Positions 20,151 through 31,755 of a stretch of DNA of 37,797 bases are shown here, piece after piece. The position numbers and the translations under genes are program-made. A model generated the notes under the pieces. The model worked only from the letters and a program-made list of their open reading frames with translations. It did no database searches and had not been told where the DNA came from. Source of the DNA: Gnetum montanum (Eukaryota; Streptophyta; Gnetopsida; Gnetales; Gnetaceae); the NCBI GenBank assembly GCA_015680685.1, contig MNCI01035111.1, positions 476,359 to 514,155 on the forward strand, read 5' to 3'. Each line of letters starts with the position of its first letter. The stretch's first letter is position 1.

Positions 20151-23100
20151 TAATTGAAGATAGCTAGTTTTCTTATTTTCTAATTAGAATTTATTTTTCA
20201 TAATATCTAGATTTAGTAGGATTTGAAGGTTAAAACAAAAGGAGTGAACCTACTTGCAAACATTGCATAAAATATGACTCAAAGACTATTCTTTCTTTAC
20301 TATGTAAAAAAGCATCAAATCTAGTTATGAAAATTCATCAGTCTATATCTTTGTTCCTAGAGAAATTCTTAGGTCAAAATTTTGTTTGGAAGTAGTAAAA
20401 TATGTTAGCTTTCAAAGGCCAATAAGTATCATTTTAAGATACTATGAAATCACCAAGCTATTTATAAATTACTGATCCTATCTTAATTTTGGATAGAAAT
20501 AAATAGGATAGATTTTAAATGTAATATCTTACTTAATAAAAAAAATATTTGAGTTGAAATTTTTCTCATATTTAGCTTTCAAATTCAATAGGAACCACTC
20601 AAAAATATGTAGTAACAAGAAATATGTGATAGATTTATTAGTCGCTACTGTTTAGGATTTTATCACATTGAGAAAGCAACATTACCTTATAATGAAGGGC
20701 TTGATTTAAGTTCAACCCTGCAATAATTATTAAAAAAGATACAAGTCCAATAGGAGAGATTTAATGGAGATACAAATTTTCCTTAATTAAGCCAAGTTAT
20801 AACTTCTATCAATAAGTTGTTGAAAGAATTTGATGATAAGTCATGGAAGAAATAGAATGGAAATATTTAATCTTGAACTTGATATTGTGAATGATAACTT
20901 GAATTATAAAAGAAGCTTGAAATGAGAATGAAACAAAGCTTAGAATATAAATTGAAATTAGAAAAGAAATGAAACACTCAAAGCTAAAAACACACCCTAA
21001 CAAAGAATACTTCTCATTGAAATGAAGCTTCTACAAGCCTCCTTATATAGGAGTTGGAGGCATTATCGGTGGGAGAGAGGACAACTAATTTAGAGATGAG
21101 GTGTAAAGGAGATATTAAAAGCACCAAGTCAATATGGATTGGTGGTTTTCATCCATCTACCATAGCTATCACAATTTTCAACTTGGAGAATTATCCCATG
21201 TGCCTCCACATATGGGTGGCTCTCATTCATCTGCCATATCTACCATAATTTTTAATTTGGAGAATTATCTCATGTGCCTTCTCAAATGCTTCTCCTACTT
21301 TCTCCTTATCTTTCAATGCTTCCTCCAATTCTTGTAACTACAAGCACACAACATAGAAATTATAGCATCCCCAAGGTACTAATAAATGTTCCTAACAAAA
21401 ACTACAATAACAACAAGAACATACTTATTCAAGCTTCACAATGGAAAAGAAAGTTTGCATAGGCTACATAGCTAACACTCAACACATCATAATTTTTCTA
21501 CAAAAACCTTTAGCATGACATATAATGTTTTTCTCTATCACTACGACTTAAATGTTGCTTGCATCCTTTACTTTTCACTTGAGTGTGGCTTGTTGTAGGA
21601 TCTTAGCCTTGACATGAGCTTGTAATGTGCCTAGCACAACCCTTCAAGAAAAATAGTAGCAAAAAATACAAATAGAAACTCATCATGATATTGTTGTGGA
21701 TAGCTCATGACTTACATTTTCCCTACATTATGTTGCAATTTGGCCATGCTCACATTGCAACCATTAAAAAGGCTGAAGTTGCCCATTGCTATCTTAGTAC
21801 AACCTACCCATGACTCCCATTTGATATAAAATGTTGATTGAGACTACACTATGAGGATGTTATGTCTCACATTCACAACAAAACCCAGTGTCATGAGGAT
21901 GTTGTGACCCATGCTTACCCAAATCCTTGTTGTGACTAGATCACATTCCTAGCATTACCCACACTCCATGTAAGATTATAAATAATGATAGAAAATAATG
22001 ATCCAAAACATCCCTTTAATTAATATAATAAAATATCATACACAATCCAATCATAGTACGTGCTCCTAAGAACGTTTGAGGATTAACTATGGAGGCTTTA
22101 TAGTCCCTAGAAGCCCTGTAGTTAATCTAGAATAACCAAAATCATAAATCATATAGTATATAGTATCACATAAAATATAGCTTAACATGGCATCATAATA
22201 ACCAAATGGTCATATCACTTCTAACATGTATAATGACTCCTAATCATTCCATGAATCAAGATTCATAAGCATCCATAGTAATCCAAAACTGAGAAATAGG
22301 GAAATAATAAAGAATATCCATGAAATCTAATGATTTTTCTAAAATCAAAAATACTAAAAGCATCAACATGATTAAAACATCAAATGTTCTTTACTATAGC
22401 CTATTTGAGACCAACTCCCCAACATCTCAAGAATCACCAAGATTTGTCAGAAGATGGAGAAGAATAAAGAAGAAGAAAATGCAACAAGAATTAGAGGAGA
22501 GAATGTTTTGAAGACAAGGAAAATTATTTTTAATTTTTATATAAAAACAAAATGTAAATAAAATTATTTTTATTTAGTTTTCAAATGAGAAATTTCATAT
22601 GTCTCATAGAAATTTCTACATTCCACTTAATACCCTTGGGATTCACACCATGTAACTAGTACAAGAAACATTCAACTAAATATTTGATTGGAGCCCTAAT
22701 CCTCATATCATATTTACAACACATTCATAACACCACACATGCATAATGTAACATGCCAAGAATACCTATGCATCTAACATGCATAACATGATAATCAATC
22801 ATAAGCATTTTACATCATACATGTACATGCTTGGTACTCAGTCTTCCCCCACCACACTCTCACCTTGCTAGTTAAAATTACCTGACTAAACATTTGATAA
22901 GATCCATATGCATAATCATGATAATGACATAGACATAAGCATATATTAATAAGATCTTAGAAAATATATTGTAAAATATCATAGGTAACTATGCATGTCC
23001 ATAGGCCCAATTTTATGTAGATGCACATATAATCAAACATAATGCAATATCACAAGGTCCCATGATAATGGTTTACATAAGATAAGGAGCCATTAATCAT

Positions 23101-24200
23101 CCCTTTTAGCCAAATCTAGGTCTAACGATGGTGGCAATGTTAGATTACATTTAAGAAATATATGTTGAAGGAGGAAAACCCCAAGAACATTCACATCATG
23201 ACCCAAATATACTTGTAAAATACTTATTTTTTATTAATAAAGTTCCTTTTCATTTTTCTTTCATATTTTTCCTATCCTATTTAATACACACAATGTTGAA
23301 TATAATGTATATTTAACGTTTATTATTACATCTAGGAATATGATGTCATAATCATGTTAACTATAGGTCTTGGGGTATACCTAGGTAAATTATTTCAAGT
23401 TCTAATACCTTCCCTTGTTAAGTAACCTAGTTATTAGACCCTCCATATTCATAGTTCATGTGTTTAAACTCATAGCAATGATCTTTAAATTTCATACTCA
23501 CAATACTTCAAGAGCTAGCGAGTCCAAAGTTTCAACTATGAGTGCAATGTATTATAAACCAAATCAAACTTGTAGCTTATTTCAATATGCATTGTTAAAG
23601 ACTTGATTTCTGAGCTATAACATCATCTTTCAAATATAAAGTTCAAAATATTTCATATTTTCATTTGAAGGAAAATTAAATTGACTTGATAAGTGTCTTC
23701 AAATATTTATGAATGCAATCAAATATTCTTAATTTTCTTTGAAGAGCAAAGCAATTGTCCTTAAGCCTAAGAAAGGAAAATTCATGAGAGGATCTAATAA
23801 AATGAAATACTTGAATCATTAGAGTAATAAAAGTTTAAAGGATGTTGTATGAATACATGAGTTCAAGTTGAATAAGTGGAAATTTTTGGTTTTAGTATGC
23901 ACTTTGGACACTCAAATTTAACTCAAGCTTCATGTCCATGATATAGTTTACAAAAAAAAATAAAGAAATGAGTTTAACAAGCCAAAGTTTAAAGTGATAG
24001 AAGGCCATGTATACATATGGAAGCACATTAAAATCAAAGACTGACAATTTACGACTTTTGTAAAATAGGGACCAAAGCTGTGTAAATTACATATATATTA
24101 TTATTTCATAAAGAATAAGATATGAAATTCCATTTATTTTGATTTTATAAAAATTGATGGGTGAATGTAATCAAATAATGGTCCCAATATTGCATGTCCC
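20151..24200. other. AT-rich stretch, no gene recognised
   Basis: No domain was recognised in either strand. A minus-strand TATA-like box (CTATATAAGG, 21050-21041) has an imperfect 74-bp-period direct repeat behind it (about 21150-21205 and 21225-21280, sharing TTGGAGAATTATC.CATGTGCC), so a decayed minus-strand LTR is possible. A run of CATGCATAA-type motifs lies at 22730-22830. The open frame at 22320-22511 is Lys/Glu-rich with no motif. Confidence 0.3.
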
Positions 24201-25270
24201 TTCAATTTCCAAAATTTTTTTCATTAAATAGGATTTTTCGATCACATATTATCATGGTCCCATTATTTGGCTATAAATATGTAGTCAAAATATGATTGTA
24301 AGAGATGCTACAATAATAAGATTGAAGGTGTTACAAATTTTTTCCAATTCATCATTATTGTTAACATTTCATAAATTATCATCACTTCTCCAACTTTCAT
24401 TCATCAATAATTCCCTCATAACCTCCATTCATCTATGAACAATAGTTACCACCATTTTTACCAAGAGTTTCCTAATTTATCTCATCATTAGTTCATCACC
24501 ATCATCAATTCTATTAAAGTATTTTTATTAAATTAATTGTAGTTTTGGTCTAGTAATCTATTTGAAAGGTTAAAAGTCATTCAAGTGGGATCAATAAATT
24601 TCCCTAAAAAATCAATTTAGTCAAACCAATTCTACACCTTAGGTTGTTCAGCATCTCAAGATGACTCCAATGAATCAAGTTCCATTCAAGTCCAACTTCA
24701 AAATCATCAAATATTTCAAATTTCCATATTGACCATGACTCATGGTCAAGTGATGGTATTATAGGTTTATAAACCATGAGTTCACCACAACTTGTGGTAT
24801 TGCAAAGATTAACTTTTTACAAACCAAGGTTTGTGGTCAGCTTGTAGTAAAGAACCATGACTTGTGATCAACTTGTGATGTCATCCACAACTCATAGTTG
24901 ATCCAAAATTGATAACAATGACATGTGTTTGCCTTGTGGAACCAATTTTAATTAAGGTAAATTCACCACAACTTGTGGTATTTAAAAATTCAAATTTCAT
25001 GATCGTTGTATAATACCATGACTTGTGGTATCCCCAATATTTAAAATTTCATTAATTGTTCACAAATCATGGCTTGTGCTCAGCTCATGATAAAGCACCA
25101 TAACTCATAATCTACTCATGGTGAAGTATTAAAACTCATGGTAAGCTATGGTGAAAAACCATGTCTTTTGCTATTATATCATAATTGATGGTAAATCAAA
25201 TTTTAATTATTTTTATCAAATTTCAATAGAATTTCAAAATTCTCATCAAGGGTTTCATCTTACAAATCTC
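24200..25270 (+). repeat. Ty1/copia LTR (5' boundary not located)
   Basis: A TATA box (CTATAAATATG, 24271-24281) lies about 1 kb before a copia-type PBS at 25276, so the LTR ends near 25263-25270 (CTTACA or ATCTCA). The downstream part (24730-25190) is full of CCATGACTTGTGG-type repeats. The LTR start is not visible, so 24200 is only a lower bound on its extent. Confidence 0.5.
24730..25190 (+). repeat. array of ACCACAACTTGTGGT-like inverted motifs
   Basis: The 15-mer ACCACAACTTGTGGT, a palindrome around one base, occurs exactly at 24784-24798 and 24965-24979. Many looser forms lie between and around (CCATGACTTGTGGTA, ACCATGACTTGTGATC, CCACAACTCATAGTT, ACTCATGGTGAAG). They fall inside the LTR part that would be transcribed, so they could form RNA hairpins. 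Confidence 0.75.
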
Positions 25271-25275
25271 AAAAT

Positions 25276-25287
25276 TAGTATTAGAGC
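25276..25287 (+). other. degenerate Ty1/copia primer-binding site (initiator tRNA-Met type)
   Basis: TAGTATTAGAGC matches the plant copia consensus TGGTATCAGAGC with two transitions. It lies just after the LTR end and 15 bases before the gag ATG. Confidence 0.7.
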
Positions 25288-25301
25288 CAAAGGTTTAAGC
25301 C

Positions 25302-25920
25302 ATGAAAGATCTAGATAATAGTTTTTCTAGATGTTCAATTCTTTTAGATGGCACTCAAAATTTCAGATTTATGGAAAAGATTAACAAAGGAGCTATTGGA
25401 TTACAATGCTGGAACATTGTAAACAAAGATAGGTACATATAAAAAAACATTAAATAATAATTTTAAGAAGAAATTATAGAAAACCATCAAAGATGTAGAA
25501 TTGGTAAAAGGTATCATATGTGATTCAATTTATGGAAAAATTAGAAATTTAATTTCAAATTTAAAGAATAGCAATGAAATATGGTAGTTCATTCAAGAAA
25601 AATATGAAAACAAGGAAGGCACATTTATATCTCAAGAAAAATTAGAAAGTTCAAAAACTCAAGAATAGAAATATCATATTAAAGAAACAAAGAGGAAAAT
25701 AAAACATGAAGAAAAATTAGAGATTAATCATAACTAAAATTCTACCAAGAATTCATCACCAAAAAAGAAAATTCAACATGAAAGCATTAAAGATAAAAAA
25801 GAAGGCATACAAAAAAAAGAAAAAAAAAGAAAAAAGATGATTCCAAAATTCGTAGAAAATCACTTAGAACTACAAAAAAGCAAAGCAAGATTTTAGAATT
25901 TGAAAGAGGGCTCACAATAA
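25302..25920 (+). pseudogene. gag: Ty1/copia gag relic
   Basis: From ATG 25302 the plus-strand translation gives LDGTQNFRFMEKI, GLQCWNIVN, then after stops LVKGIICDSIYGKIRN, SNEIW, FIQEKYE. This is the Ty1/copia gag pattern: LDG.NF..W, LWE.V, an I..S....I...I block, A.EIW..L...Y. Lys/Glu-rich low-complexity sequence follows (25700-25880). Several stops and no zinc knuckle were found. It lies 15 bases after the PBS, as expected. Confidence 0.7.
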
Positions 25921-25974
25921 AAGAAAATGAGGAACCAATGTTTCATGGATTTTTCAATCAAACAAGTACATTTC

Positions 25975-26226
25975 ATGAAGCAAATGGTTATTAGAAATAG
26001 GTTGCAAAAATCATATGACATCAAGGATTGAAGACTTCACTAATGTAACATTGATAATAGGCCTTGGGAAGTGATACTTTGAAGATGATAGAAAAATTCA
26101 GATTCTTGAAACATGTGTTATAAGAATCAATTTGAAAGATGGAAATTAGTCTGAAATTAGAAATGTGTTTTATGTCTCAAATCTTGAAAAATTATTGCTA
26201 TCATTCACTTAATTAACAAATGATGA
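25975..26226 (+). pseudogene. Ty1/copia protease relic
   Basis: The frame reads WLLEIGCKNHMTS, then LIIGLGK, then after stops IRNVFYVSNLEKLLLSF and LTND. This is the copia protease and pre-integrase pattern (WxLDSGCSxHMT ... IxNVLYVPxLxxNLLS). The catalytic DSG is replaced by EIG, so it is inactive. It ends at the N at 26227, beyond which no copia integrase or RT was found. Confidence 0.75.
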
Positions 26227-26227
26227 N
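26227..26227. other. assembly join (N) inside the copia relic
   Basis: The copia protease frame stops here and does not resume. Unlike three other joins in the window, no duplicated flank is visible. Confidence 0.6.
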
Positions 26228-26420
26228 AAAGAAACATGAAGATAAGAAAGAAGACCATTTGTTTCTGTCAAATTGTTTAACATATCAAAGTATTGAAAAA
26301 GCCACAACCACTTCATTAATGCAATGGAACATGAAAGAAGACAATACAAGTAAAGATCATTTAATCCAAGAGACAAAAAGTCAAGAAAAATGAACAAATA
26401 TGCAATCAAGAAGAACTATA
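26228..26420. other. no feature recognised
   Basis: A-rich sequence between the copia relic and the hairpin element. No motif was recognised. Confidence 0.3.
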
Positions 26421-26805
26421 ACTAGCTTAGATATATATATATTGGCTGAGATGATTTTAAAAAAAATGATGTTAACAAAGCTCAACTACTGGATGAGGTA
26501 ACAAGATAACTAAAAATGGAATCACTCATCCCTCCTCTGTTTCTCAACCACTTACCAGATTTAGTTTTACCCTCTTGGTCAAGTTTGCTCTTTCTTTGTT
26601 GGTTCATGCTCAAAAATTCCATGAACCAACAAAGAAAGAGCAAACTTGACCGAGAGGGTGAAACTAAATTGGGTAAGTGGTAGAGAAACAGAGGAGGGAT
26701 GAGTGATTCCATTTTTAGTTATCTTGTTACCTCGTCCAATAGTCGGGCTTTGTTAACATTATTTTTTTTAAAATCATCTTGATCAATATATATATCTAAG
26801 CTAGT
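26421..26805. mobile_element. 385-bp foldback hairpin (MITE-like)
   Basis: The left arm (26421-26608) and right arm (26620-26805) are inverted repeats about 187 bases long and over 90% identical, separated by an 11-base loop. Termini are ACTAGCTTAGATATATATAT and its complement. The differences are mainly C/T or G/A plus a few small indels. No clear target-site duplication flanks it. A transcript would fold into a long hairpin, so it may feed small-RNA production. No transposase is encoded; open frames inside it are by-products of the repeat. Confidence 0.85.
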
Positions 26806-28018
26806 GGAGCAGTTTCATGACCTATGAGTAGAATTTAATTAATTTTTTTATTTTTTAAGTTATCATCAGTATTTGCATTCCAAATAATATATACTTGTAA
26901 ACATAAATTGGTTAAAATAAAAGTTTATATATTTCGTATATTTTGTTGAAGGAATACATTGCATAATTATTGCAACAAACATTATAGAGCTATATAATAG
27001 GATTGAGCAAAAGGAAAAATACAATGATAAGTATGGACTCAATATGCCTAATTCTCCAACTGAGCAAAATGAACTTCTTGTGCAATTTTACTTTGGAGAT
27101 GTTTAGCATCTAAAATATTTCTGTATCTTTGCACATGAAAAGGAGGATGAATCTTTAAAGAATCAATGGTATTGACTCTAGATAATGCAACAAACATTAG
27201 ACCCATAAGTTCTCTTGTGTAGTAGTTTTACGGCCTATGAGTAGAATTTTTTTTTAATTTTTTAAGTTATCATCACTATTTGCATTCCAAATAATATATA
27301 TTGGTAAACATAAATTGGTTAAAATAAAATTTTATATATTTCATATATGTTGATGAAGGAATACACTGCACAATTATTGCAACAAATATTATAGAGCTGT
27401 ATAATAGGATTGAGCAAAAGGCAAAATACAATGATAAGTATGAACTCAATATTCCTAATTCTCCAACTGAGCAAAATAAAATTCTTGTGCAATTCTACTT
27501 TGGAGATGTTTAGCATCTAAAATCTTTCTGTATCTTTGCACATGAAAGGAAGGATAAATCTTTAAAGAATCAATGGTCTTGACTCCAGATAATGCAACAA
27601 ACATTAGACCTATAAGTTCTCTTGTGTAGCGATTTTGTGGCCTATCAGTAGTATTTAATTTTTTTTTAATTTTTTAAGTTATCATCACTATTTGCATTCC
27701 AAATAATATATACTGGTAAACATAAATTAGTTAAAATAAAATTTTATATATTTCATATATGTTGATGAAGGAATACATTGCACAATTATTGTAACAAACA
27801 TTACAGAGCTATATAATAGGATTGAGCAAAAGGAAAAATTCAATGATAAGTGTGAACTCAATATGCCTGATTCTCCAACTCAGCAAAATAAACTTCTTGT
27901 GCAATTTTACTTTGAAGATGTTTAGCATTTGAAATCTTTCTATATCTTTGCACATGAAAAGGAGGATGAGTCTTTAAAGAATCAATGGTCTTAACTCCAG
28001 ATAATGCAACAAACATTA
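26806..28018 (-). repeat. three tandem copies of a roughly 410-bp unit carrying a PIF1 helicase C-terminus
   Basis: CCTATGAGTAGAATTT starts at 26821 and recurs at 27234 and 27641 (periods 413 and 407). Each copy on the minus strand ends a helicase frame: GLMFVALSRVNT or GLMFVALSGVKT, IDSLKIHPPF, VQRYRKILDAKHLQSK, then a stop. FVALSR belongs to PIF1-type helicase motif VI. The third copy (27641-28018) is joined to the upstream helicase sequence, and the first two repeat only the tail and the 3' flank. Confidence 0.85.
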
Positions 28019-28405
28019 ATAGTAGCCTTATCTAGTGTCATTCCTTGAGATTTATGAATAGTCATGGCCCATGCCAACCGTAATGGTGACTGACAAGATG
28101 CGCCTCGGACCACAAGTACAATTGGCACATGATGGGGATTACCATTATCAAAGGCACATCCAATGTAGGAGTCAAAATCAATAATAATGTACAATGGTAA
28201 TGTAGGTGGCTATTTACCTTAAGTATACATAATACTATGAATCATGCCAAGTGCACCATTCACCAATCTTGCTTCAGGCCAAAGGTTAACTGTAAGCATT
28301 ACCCTTGCACCTTGACATATAAGCAGATATTGCATTACTTGTTACAGTAGATAGTTGTTGTTGCTGATCTTAAAGAGAGTGTTCTTCACCTTCTTTATTG
28401 GAACT
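27860..28405 (-). pseudogene. PIF1-like DNA helicase fragment (Helitron-type or related)
   Basis: PIF1-family helicases unwind DNA 5' to 3'; plants have many copies, several inside Helitron transposons. From about 28325 downward the minus strand reads CQGARVMLTVNLWPEARLVNGALG, a stop, then IIIDFDSYIGCAFDNGN, PLRLAWAMTIHKSQGMTLDK and, after a gap of about 15-20 residues, MFVALSGVKTIDSL. These are the conserved GARVML, LVNGA, LAWAMTIHKSQG (motif V) and FVALSR (motif VI) blocks, the last with Gly for Arg. The N-terminal ATPase part is missing. Element 3's LTR starts at 28406, immediately upstream, and so interrupts this gene. A Helitron origin is possible, but no Rep domain or terminal signature was seen. 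Confidence 0.75.
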
Positions 28406-29211
28406 TGATGAGCCGCAATATCACCTACGCGATATTGCATTCACCACGCGATACATGATATCGTGTCCTACCTCATCTTCTATAAATAAGAGGTAGTGCC
28501 CTTTGTTCAAGGAGTTAGACTTAGACCCTTAGCCAGATTCTTGCAATTTAGTCATTCTAGAGTTAGAATAATTTTTGTGTGCCCATAGTAGGAGTCATAG
28601 AATGACCGGATCTTTATTCGAGAAATTTGTACCTGAGCACACATTTTTGTACAACAATAAAGATGAACTTTATGATAAACCTTGCAGCATACAGATTAAG
28701 CTAATTAGTAATTAATTATTGTTGAATGTTTAATGCTTTCTTAGTTAATTAATATCTCTCTCAACCTTTGTCTCTCTTAGTTAAGTATACTCAATACAAC
28801 TGCTTCGAGCATGTGTGTAGCGCTTGGTAACCCAGTAATGATTAGCGTTTGGTAATCCCAACAGAGTTGCACTGGTTTAGGATGCGTATGGCAAGTTGGA
28901 ATGGATACTAGTGTTAGGAACATTTAGAAACTAGCTGGTGAATAGTTAAGATAAATTAGCCACTTAGTTCTCTCTCCCTCTCCTTTATTAGCAGAAGACA
29001 TAAAAAAGGTAAAAGTTATAAAAATCATATACCTCAAGCTTACTTAACCATACAACCATGACAATACAAGTAAGTTTGGGAAGACAATGATTGATTAACC
29101 CTAAGTGTTCCATTAAGGCATGTAAGCACTTAGTCCTTGGAGTTTGACCGGATCATGCATGAAATGCTCATATTCGTATGGTTGAGTGTAGGGGTACCTC
29201 GCCACTCATCA
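28406..29211 (+). repeat. 5' LTR of element 3
   Basis: 806 bp from TGATGAGCCG to CCACTCATCA, with a 7-base terminal inverted repeat (TGATGAG/CTCATCA). TATA box TATAAATA at 28481-28488. U3 holds GCGATATTGC-type palindromes (28414-28465). Homologous throughout to the LTR of element 2. Confidence 0.92.
28481..28488 (+). promoter_or_regulatory. LTR TATA box of element 3
   Basis: TATAAATA sits 75 bases into the LTR, at the same place as in the other copies (37672-37679 in the 3' LTR). Predicted start of the genomic RNA is about 30 bases downstream. Confidence 0.7.
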
Positions 29212-29212
29212 T

Positions 29213-29231
29213 TGGCGCCGTTTTCGGGGAC
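29213..29231 (+). other. primer-binding site of element 3 (tRNA-Asp type)
   Basis: TGGCGCCGTTTTCGGGGAC, two mismatches from the plant tRNA-Asp complement, one base after the LTR end. Confidence 0.9.
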
Positions 29232-29356
29232 TTAGTTGTTTGTGCGCTACGTAGAACATAGGAAATCATTCATATTGTTGGAACATTAGAATGAACCCTT
29301 AGGATTAATCAAAGAAAGATAAGACAATGGTATATTGCACACTGAATAAGACAAAA

Positions 29357-31740
29357 ATGTCTTCTTCTTCACATAAGAGCACTTCACTGCCTAGGACTAA
29401 CACAAGAGGCAGTCGGCAACATAAGACACGTAACCAAGATTCACTAGTTCCTCAATAGTTTCGTGTGGTATATACTCATCCCTATGAGTATGTACCCAAT
29501 TTCACCTTTATTCTCCACCAAGATGAACAACTACATTGGAGATACTTGAAGGGTAACATAGTGTTACCTCTAGACTGATCAGTCCCCAACATGCTCCTTT
29601 GTGCTCTCACATGAATAGGAATGCCACTTTTATATATAGAATACGTTGCATATGATCATGACACAAGGGACTATCATCCCACAGAAGCTCCATGTCAAAG
29701 GGACTTGCGACAGGAGAGATACCACACATCCTTGAAGNGGGACTTGCGACAGGAGAGATACCAGACATCCTTGAAGGGTACATGGCCCCATGACACTCTG
29801 CACATTTTGAGCAAAATTGAGGATGGTGAACCTACTCCAACAGGTTCCCCACAAAATGATGTTCCTCCTCCTAACACTGGTTATGAGGTGGTGTATCAAA
29901 ACCTTCACACCACTATTCACAACCCTGGTTCTGATACCCACGAACATGAAGTGTTCAAAGAAGGAACACAAACACACGATAAGGGTGGATGTTCTAATCG
30001 TGATCACAATCGAGGCCAAGACCACTGAAGAGAAGGTAGAAAACACCATCATGGTGATGGTTCTCCTTCTTCTTCACCTTCATTGTCACCTTCACCCTCT
30101 CCTTCAGTATCCGGATGTAGTCATAGGGAAACCAATCATGAGGATAAAGGAAAACAGAGTGAAAACATCAACGAGACAGTCGAGAACGAGGATGAGAGCA
30201 CTCTAAGGAATCAAGGCATAGAAGAAGGGAGAGTAGGAAACCGCATAGACACCATAGACACTATGAACGAGATGATCACAAAGAACCGCTACTCACAAGT
30301 AGAAGCATGCTAGATATAATGGAGGTCATAAGAGTTCCAACAAGGCACCAAAAGAATAGTAGGATCAAGAGGTTAGACATGAATAACATCTCATGAATTG
30401 AAGGGGGATACAATTCTGATCCTAAAAATCATTTACAAGCATTCCATGATGCATGTGCCTTGCAAAACATAGAAAATGAATGGAAAAAATTGAAGTTTTT
30501 CCCAAGGATACTAGTGAAAGAAGCTGAAAGCTGGTATCGGTCCTTAGAAATTGAATCCATTTGAAGGTGAAGTAAAATGTTAGAAATATTTAATGATAAG
30601 TACCAAATGTACTCTCGAGTGTCTAACTTGTGGAAGCAAATCCAAGGATGGAAGCAAGGAAATCATGAACCCTTGGATGCTGTCATGGGCCACTATTACA
30701 CACTATTACATCGTTGCCCTGGCTATGGTTATTCGTAGTGGGATCAACTACACCATATCATGGATGGACTTAGGCATGAAACAAGAAGAACCCTTGGAAT
30801 GTATGCCCAAGGAAGATTATTAGAGCTTAGGTCTCATCAAATTCATATATTTCTAGAGCAAGTAGTCAAAGAAGAAGGTGAGCTATGAAAGAGAGAAAGT
30901 GCGAAAGAGTATAACCGAGATCCTTCCCTCTAAAAAAGGGGAGTGAGATTTTGCAAGGAGGAAGAAGAGTCACCACTTGAAGAGATGGTGAATAGGAAAA
31001 CTTTTCCTCTCCAAAAGTTAACAATAGAAGTATCGGCAAAGGTAGAACAAATGTGGGACTCCATGGCTAGCAAGTTTGAAATTGTTCTTAAAATTGTATA
31101 GGAGTCTAGGGAGCGAGGTAGTGACCGTGACAAAAAGAAAAAGAGAGAAGAGAAAAATGCATGTAACAAGGGTAATGGAAAAATGGCCATCACAAAAGAG
31201 GTTGTGGATTCAGACACAGACAATGATGGTGGATGTGAGATATGCCAATAGGACCATCCTAAAGGATGTTGCCCAGTGATCTCACATCTACAAGAGTCTG
31301 GGGTGTATGCACTCAATCCACAACTTAATAAACGACAAGCACCCCGACGGTTACCTTATCCCCAAGGTAACCCAAGGTAGTTCCACTAACCTTCAACATA
31401 TTATCCAAGTGGAACTCCACCACAATCCATTGAGCAACATCAACAATGGCAATACCCACCATCATGGGGGATGCCACCACCAACGCAACAATACCCCTAC
31501 TAGCAACCGGACCCATATGGCTACTACGTGCAGCATCCAATCTCTCCACGTGACTCTGTTAGTCACGTTACATCACAACATCATTACCAAGCTCATGAGT
31601 ATTATAGAACTCCTTCTCCTAGGGGAGATAACCCACAAACATACCATCCATCAAATCCTTTTGCAACTCTCACACCAATAGCTCCATTACCACTCGCTCC
31701 AACAATAGAAGGGGAACTCCCTACTCAACTGCAGTAACGC
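29357..31740 (+). pseudogene. gag: gag of element 3, decayed
   Basis: Structural polyprotein of the element. Start ATG 29357 (MSSSSHKS) is shared with element 2. N-terminal part with EYVPNFTFILHQDE and RDYHPTEAPCQ; a Ser/Pro/His-rich segment near 30060-30120; capsid core at about 30310-30660 (RIKRLDMNN, NHLQAFHDAC, VKEAESWYRSLEIE, DKYQMYSRV); acidic region (30950-31090) resembling element 2's; knuckle-like CEICQ, stop, DHPKGCC near 31233-31275; Pro/Tyr-rich linker (31528-31735). In-frame stops and a few frame changes interrupt it. The 38-bp repeat with N at 29738 lies in the N-terminal part. Removing one copy restores the alignment with element 2 and keeps the frame. Confidence 0.8.
29700..29776. 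repeat. 38-bp duplication around an N (likely assembly artefact)
   Basis: GGGACTTGCGACAGGAGAGA starts at 29700 and again at 29739. The 38-bp copies differ at one base, with an N (29738) between them. Element 2 gag has one copy, so the second is probably an unmerged contig overlap. Confidence 0.85.
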
Positions 31741-31755
31741 AATGCCACAAGGGCT

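Noticed and set aside
22320-22511. 63-codon open frame as a gene
   Set aside because: Short, Lys/Glu-rich, no motif, no conserved copy in the window.
26482-26712. 76-codon minus-strand open frame
   Set aside because: It spans the loop of the foldback; the frame is a by-product of the inverted repeat.
27991-28194. functional host PIF1 helicase gene
   Set aside because: The ATPase N-terminus is missing, stops interrupt it, motif VI Arg is Gly in the attached copy, and an LTR element cuts it at 28406.
29630-30052. 140-codon minus-strand open frame
   Set aside because: It is antisense to element 3 gag, includes the N and the artefactual duplication, and has no recognisable motif.
30930-31316. 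128-codon minus-strand open frame
   Set aside because: It is antisense to gag of element 3; the plus strand shows the knuckle-like motif shared with elements 1 and 2.
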